Of a stretch of DNA of 64,000 nucleotides, positions 59,430-64,000 are shown one piece after another. The notes beneath the pieces were generated by a model. That model was given only the letters and a program-made list of their open reading frames with translations, ran no database searches and was not told where the DNA came from. Position 1 is the stretch's first letter. Every line of letters starts with the position of its first letter. The DNA is taken from contig NC_083344.1 in the NCBI RefSeq assembly GCF_019175385.1, positions 58,218,782-58,282,781 of the forward strand. Direction: 5' to 3'. Origin of the DNA: Lycium barbarum (taxonomy: Eukaryota > Streptophyta > Magnoliopsida > Solanales > Solanaceae). The translations under genes were made by a program, and so were the position numbers.

Positions 59430-61012
59430 TTAGATTACCTGTAGGCGTAGGGTACAAGTGAGGGTACTTTTTCTTCATTTCGTCCTCTGCTCGCCAGGTC
59501 ATTTTTTATTATTATTATTGTTTCGCCAAAAGACCTTAACAGAGGGTATATCTTTGGTACGTAGCCTCCTCACCTGACGATCCAGAATAGCCACAGGTTG
59601 CTCTTCATAAGACAAGTCTTCCGCCACCTGAATATTATCTGTTGGGAATATTTTGAGAGGATCACCAACACATTACGAAGCATGGATACAGGGAACACCA
59701 GATGTAGTACCTCCAGATCAAATGGTAAGTCTAACTCATAGGTGACCTCGCTTATCTTTTGGATGACCGGACACGACCCGATATACCGCAGATTAAGCTT
59801 ACTCTTGTACCGAATCCCATTACGTCCTTCACAGGAGATTAATCACATCCGGCCCAATTAATTTAGTCTCGCTCACGTCGAACTAACCAATCAAAGAATC
59901 TGCACTCCCTACCGTATAAGGCTTCATACAGTGCCATCTGGATACTATATAGGGCTTCATATTCGTATAGTGCTATGAACGATAACTATTATTTTGAACA
60001 AATTCAATAAGCGACAATGTCCCTTTTCATACCGTCCCATCAGTACAAACATTTAAGCTTATGGTATATTTTTGTTGATTCAGGATAAACAGAATACCGA
60101 TCGTTATGTACTTCGTCCATAATTGTTCGTCGCAGCCCTGTAACGTCAGGCACACAAAATCCGCCTCTGTATAGCAATATCCCTTCAGGAGAAATTTCAA
60201 ACTGAGTCTTTTCTTTATCAAGGGTCGTATCTCTGTACTGTACAAGGTTAGGATCTTCAAACTGATGCTGCTTTACCTCTTCCATAATTGACTATTCAGT
60301 AACTTCTCAGACAGCAACCCCAATATTTCTCGAATCGGTCAAACGGATTCCAAAGCTAGCTAACTGAGGAATTTCACAAACCAATTCTTTTATTAGGCTG
60401 CATATCAATCAAACTGCCCATAGGCTTGCGGCCAAGTGCATCTACCACAACATTACTCTTCCAGGATGATACAAAATATTGACATCATAATCTTTCAATA
60501 ATTCATGCCATCTTCTCTATTGCAAATTTAGCTCCTTTTGCTTAAAAATATACTGGAGGCTCTTGTGGTCCACATAAATATCAACATGGACCCCATATAA
60601 ATAATATCGTCAAATCCTCAAAGCATGAATCATCGCGACTAATTCCAGATCATGAGTGGGATAATTTCTCTCGTGCGGTCTGAGTTGCAGGGGAGCACAG
60701 ACTATAACTTGACCGTGCTGCACTAATTCATAACCTATCCCAGTACCAAAAGCATCATAATAAGTAACATACCCGGCTGGCCCCTCGGGAAGAGCTAGAA
60801 CTGGAGCTGTAATTAGTTTTTCCTCGAGTAACTGGAAACTACATTCACAAGTACCGGTTCACTGAAATTTCACTGCCTTCTGAGTTAGCTTTGTTAATAA
60901 TGTCGTAGTAGAAACAAAGTTTTCCACAGATCTTCTGTTATATCCGGCCCATCCCGGAAACTGCGTATTTCCGTCGACGTCGAAGGCCTAGGCCAATTCT
61001 CTATCGCTTGAT
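59430..61012 (-). pseudogene. pol: E8 pol remnant: RT end, RNase H, integrase ends, chromodomain
   Basis: Minus-strand remains with many stops and frameshifts. From the upstream end: the RT connection (near 60900-61012), RNase H (near 60300-60800), the region before the integrase zinc finger ([25 protein letters not shown]; 60040-60285), the WDGMKRD phrase at about 60030, then an abrupt jump to the integrase C-terminal side (near 60000) and a chromodomain remnant (59440-59700). The integrase catalytic core between these two points is missing. RT fingers and palm, protease and gag are absent. It resembles E3 pol more than E2 pol in DNA sequence. Confidence 0.82.
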
Positions 61013-61707
61013 CTTCTGTGTGTGTCAATTATTTCCATTTATACTTACTTTACTTCACTTTCATCTGCTTCCCCCCTTTTGGGGTTATATTTGTACCATA
61101 TTCATGTCTTTTCTTTCTGATCTATAACTTGATTTTCTTCGTACGAGACCTTAACCAAATCATGAGGCGATGAGAACTCTCGATTATATAGTACAAAATC
61201 TTATCTGATAATTGGCACTCAAATAATGTAATTAATGTAGCAATTTATCTTTTAATAATCATATCCTTCCTTCATACCCGTTCCTTATCCGTCGTTCTAT
61301 TTTTCTCGATATCCGAATTATTTGATATTCAGGTGATTCATCATTCCATACCATAGGTTTTCCTTTGGCCTGCATTATTACATTCCAGTTCGTTTTCACA
61401 AATAATTTTGTGCTTTGCCCGTCGACTCTTTTACAAGCTCTGCTTAATTACGTTTCTTACTTTTCACTTTTTCTGACATTTGATCTGCTTACCTTCCACT
61501 CAATTATTCTCATTCCTTTCCAACATCGTTGTATTAGAATCTTTCAATCTCAACCGGTAGCAAAATGAATATCAGTTTATTTCGTAACATCTGTACCATA
61601 CCTTTCGCTTTGTCCCATAAATTCTGTTCAGGTAATGTCTCCCATATATTACAACATTGGCTATTAGAGTTTACCAATCGATCGACATAGTCATAAATGG
61701 GGGTCCT

Positions 61708-61708
<1 letters not shown>

Positions 61709-61730
<22 letters not shown>
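61709..61730. repeat. CA dinucleotide microsatellite
   Basis: (CA)n run followed by TATATATA, within the E8 module. Confidence 0.93.
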
Positions 61731-61739
<9 letters not shown>

Positions 61740-61958
61740 CACTGCCATTTCTTTTTCAAGACATCTTCAGTCACGTTTTCAAACTTATTCTAATTCCAGA
61801 GCTGCGTTGCTCTTTCTTCCCTTTTGTCCAATCTAATCCGTCTCAGCCCACGTGGCCTCTATAAAGGTTCTAACCACTCCACATACCCTAATTCCTTTTA
61901 GGCTACCACAATTTCCCTACTCGTCTCTTATATCTATATTCGTGAAAATTCTGGTACA

Positions 61959-62062
61959 TTTCCCAGGGGGTCACCCATCCCAGAATTGCTCTGGCCCTAT
62001 CACGCTTAACCTTAAAACTTTAATGCATTTAGGTGCGTTAAGGCCGGTATAATGGCATCAAT
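61959..62062 (-). other. 5S rRNA-like segment inside E8
   Basis: On the minus strand, AAGGTTAAGCGTGAT is the A-box region and 61960-61979 is the reverse complement of GATGGGTGACCCCCTGGGAA, identical to E1 and E4. The upstream part (GCATTAAAGTTTT, TTAACGCACC) aligns with the E1 copy. Confidence 0.8.
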
Positions 62063-63130
62063 TGCCCCGCACGGCCTTTGTCACGTAATTAAAGACAAGT
62101 CAGGATCTTAATAACTTTCGAAACGTCCTCGTAGCGGGTCCCGCCCAGATCTAGAGAAAATTCTTTTACTCTTTTGACTATATGGTTACCGTGTCGCCCT
62201 CTGTAAATCCTCAATATTTACCTTCATGCATATATATATAATTCTAGACAGTCCACAAATTTAGGTTTTCATTCCACAAATTCCATCTCCGATTAGTCGA
62301 TAAAAATTCATAAAATGTTACTGTAAGGCATTCTCCAACCACCAGCAGAAGAGATCTAGAGTCCAACGAACATCGCGGAATCTTAATTCACAAAATTACC
62401 ACCATATTTATATTTTTCTTTTTGAGTCGTGAGCGAACCATTTAATTCTCAACTGCCTATCATACACTTCGTACCCTTCCAATAAAATGAAACTTAATCG
62501 TTGGACATTTTTTGCCCTTCGACGCAGGCTTTTCTAAAGCAAAATGGGGTTGGAACATATTCTAGTCCGTTTAAATCAGTTGCGAATCGCTGCTCATATA
62601 GGCTTCTTCGAAATACAATTTCCCAAATAAGGATGAGGCTTCTCGCGAATGACATGGAGGGTATCTCTTGAACTTTAAGCCAACATAATAGATTTACCCC
62701 TATCGGTATCGACTTTCAAGACATATTAAGAACTTATATCTTATTCTCCTTTTTATATTTCTGGAAAAATTTGGGCAGAGGTTCCTCTGTATTTCTTACT
62801 ATCCTAAAACCTGCACGCAGAAAATACCAACCATGCCTCACAGGGCCAACACATATACGTATATATATATATATCGTATCATGTCGTGTCATAGCCACAC
62901 AGGGCTAACAATTTCAAATAAAAGTATGAAAATGTTGAAACTTACCTCACATGCCTAACTCAAACGGCATCGGAGGCACTTTCCTGTTTACTTTTCTGTT
63001 CAATCTTCAACTTTATATTTCAATCGTATTTCAAACACCTTACCCAGCATACATCTTCCATACCATTGCTTACCTGTGTACTGTGTAGCTTCCAATATCA
63101 TCAGTCACTGTCTTACACCAATACCGTTCT

Positions 63131-63332
63131 CCAGCTGAAATTAAGGGTTAGTAGAAGGGATTCATTTCCTACGGCTGGCTCTATCGCACGATCTAAGATT
63201 CAAAGAAAGGGAACACCCTAAATGTCCTGTAGCCTCCTGTTTATAGATGTGGTGCACAACACACCGATAAACAGGACTCTACGAGACACGACCTGTAGAC
63301 ATTCCGAGGACAAACCGCTCTGATACCACTTC
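63131..63332 (-). other. E8 leader with primer site and hairpin
   Basis: Minus-strand leader homologous to that of E1 and E3. The primer site TGGTATCAGAGC is at 63317-63328. The hairpin has a 9-bp outer stem CCTGTTTAT/ATAAACAGG (63236-63275) and an intact GTGCAC loop palindrome (63252-63257). The gag start expected next to it is missing. Confidence 0.85.
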
Positions 63333-63356
63333 TGTCACGACCCAGCCCCGTGGGCC
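63333..63356 (-). repeat. E8 5' LTR stub, 24 bp
   Basis: TGTCACGACCCAGCCCCGTG plus GGCC equals the first 24 bases of the other E8 LTR (56359-56382). The sequence then switches to E10 LTR at the shared GGGCC, so the rest of this LTR is gone. Confidence 0.88.
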
Positions 63357-63541
63357 AGGTTCTGTTATCGTGCATATTCCTCTGCATTGTTCACCGCGTC
63401 CCTCGGTGTGCGGGCCGGGATCTGTTTATATCTGTATGATATTATGATCTGTGTATGGGGATGGTGGCCAGGATGGCATATGATCTGATCTGATTCTGTC
63501 TGTCCACCGTGTCCCGTACTAAGAGGGCCGGGTTCTGTTAC
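63352..63541 (+). repeat. 190-bp duplication of E10 LTR sequence
   Basis: Repeats 56169-56358 without indels and with hardly any substitution (one seen, T to C near 63529). The two copies flank E8. Confidence 0.9.
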
Positions 63542-64000
63542 CGTGCCCCAGACAGGGCCGGGATCTGTATGTATGTATGCATGTGCCATCAGCATTTATA
63601 TAAGCACATGCCTCTGTATGATTTTGTATGACTCTGTATGATTCTGGATAACTCTGTATGACTCTGCATGCATAACTCTGTCCGTCCGTTTGGATTATGA
63701 TTTTGTCTGTATGTCCGTATGGATTCTGATTCTGTATGTCCGTATGGTTTACGATTTTATCTGTCTGTCTGAACCATGATTCTGTCCGTCTGTCGGGATT
63801 ATGATTCCGTCCGTCCATTTGATTTATGGTTCTGTCCGCTATATATATATGCTTCCGGTTCAGACTATGATTACGTTTGTTATGTTTCTGCTTTACATAC
63901 TCGGTACATTTTTCGTACTGACCCCCGGTTCTTCGGGGGCTGCGTTACATGCCCGCAGGTACAGACGCACCTGGAGATACGCCGCCGGTTTAGGGCATCG
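63542..64000 (+). repeat. E10 LTR, right part, cut by the window end
   Basis: Continues the E10 LTR and corresponds to about 1730-2240 of the E1 LTR. It has CTGTCCGTCCGT-type tandem repeats (63600-63840) and the CCCCCGG..GGGGG hairpin (63920-63937). Confidence 0.88.

Larger units (their letters stand above)
61013..63130 (-). other. E8 non-coding module upstream of the pol remnant
   Basis: No coding motif. The part 61013-62210 matches the E1 post-gag module in inverted orientation (5S-like block, FRLPQ-type antisense stretch near 61890). The part 62755-63080 matches 50287-50640 and contains LTR-like sequence. It lies upstream of pol fragments in element orientation, a place where autonomous elements have gag and protease, so E8 is probably a chimera. 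Confidence 0.6.

Overview
The window looks like plant nuclear heterochromatin and consists almost entirely of nested long-terminal-repeat (LTR) retrotransposons. I found no cellular protein gene, tRNA gene or CRISPR array. All recognisable coding sequence belongs to Ty3/Gypsy elements with initiator-methionine-tRNA-type primer binding sites, very long LTRs (about 2.3-3.4 kb) and, where pol survives, a C-terminal chromodomain, which fits the Tekay/Del chromovirus clade. AT-rich LTRs, the iMet primer site and the MPPKKATAAQ-type Gag start suggest an asterid, probably Solanaceae; the species is not determinable by eye.

Layout. E1 (1-8893, +, left LTR cut by the window edge) is a gag-only element. 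It sits in a plus-strand fragment of an F2-family LTR (8894-10068), which meets the inverted 3' LTR of E2 head to head. E2 (10069-19558, -) is an old gag-pol element full of stops and frameshifts. Its 5' LTR is fused to a 243-bp stub of the 3' LTR of E3 (19559-39891, -), a better preserved gag-pol chromovirus. E3 is split by E4 (23007-31995, +, target duplication CTATG), a young gag-only element with two 3280-bp LTRs, and its 5' LTR carries solo LTR E5 (34289-37237, target duplication ATATA). Then come LTR debris (39892-40748), a plus-strand F2 fragment (40749-41833), F2 LTR E6 (41834-46784, -) split by solo LTR E7 (43234-45858, target duplication CTACA), and a pyrimidine-rich non-coding module (46785-50778). 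E9 (50779-54290, +) is a 5' LTR with the first 100 bases of its interior. E10 (54291-64000, +) is an E1-family LTR interrupted by E8 (56359-63356, -), a wrecked element with one complete LTR, pol fragments and a non-coding module.

How it works together. E3 (and formerly E2) encodes Gag, protease, reverse transcriptase, RNase H, integrase and chromodomain. E1 and E4 keep only gag, LTRs, primer site and polypurine tract, so they would need pol in trans. In place of pol they carry a non-coding module with a 5S-rRNA-like stretch. Three copies (E1, E4, E8) share an identical 20-base block matching the 5S internal promoter C-box.

Most interesting signals: (1) a leader hairpin between primer site and gag whose 8-base loop ends in a 6-base palindrome that differs between families (GTGCAC, GCGCGC, GCCGGC) but stays palindromic, a geometry like a retroviral dimerisation kissing loop; (2) the 5S-rRNA-like module specific to pol-less elements; (3) a covarying hairpin shared by otherwise divergent LTRs; (4) several recombination scars: an inverted LTR junction, a chimeric LTR, and a 190-bp duplication with GGGCC microhomology.
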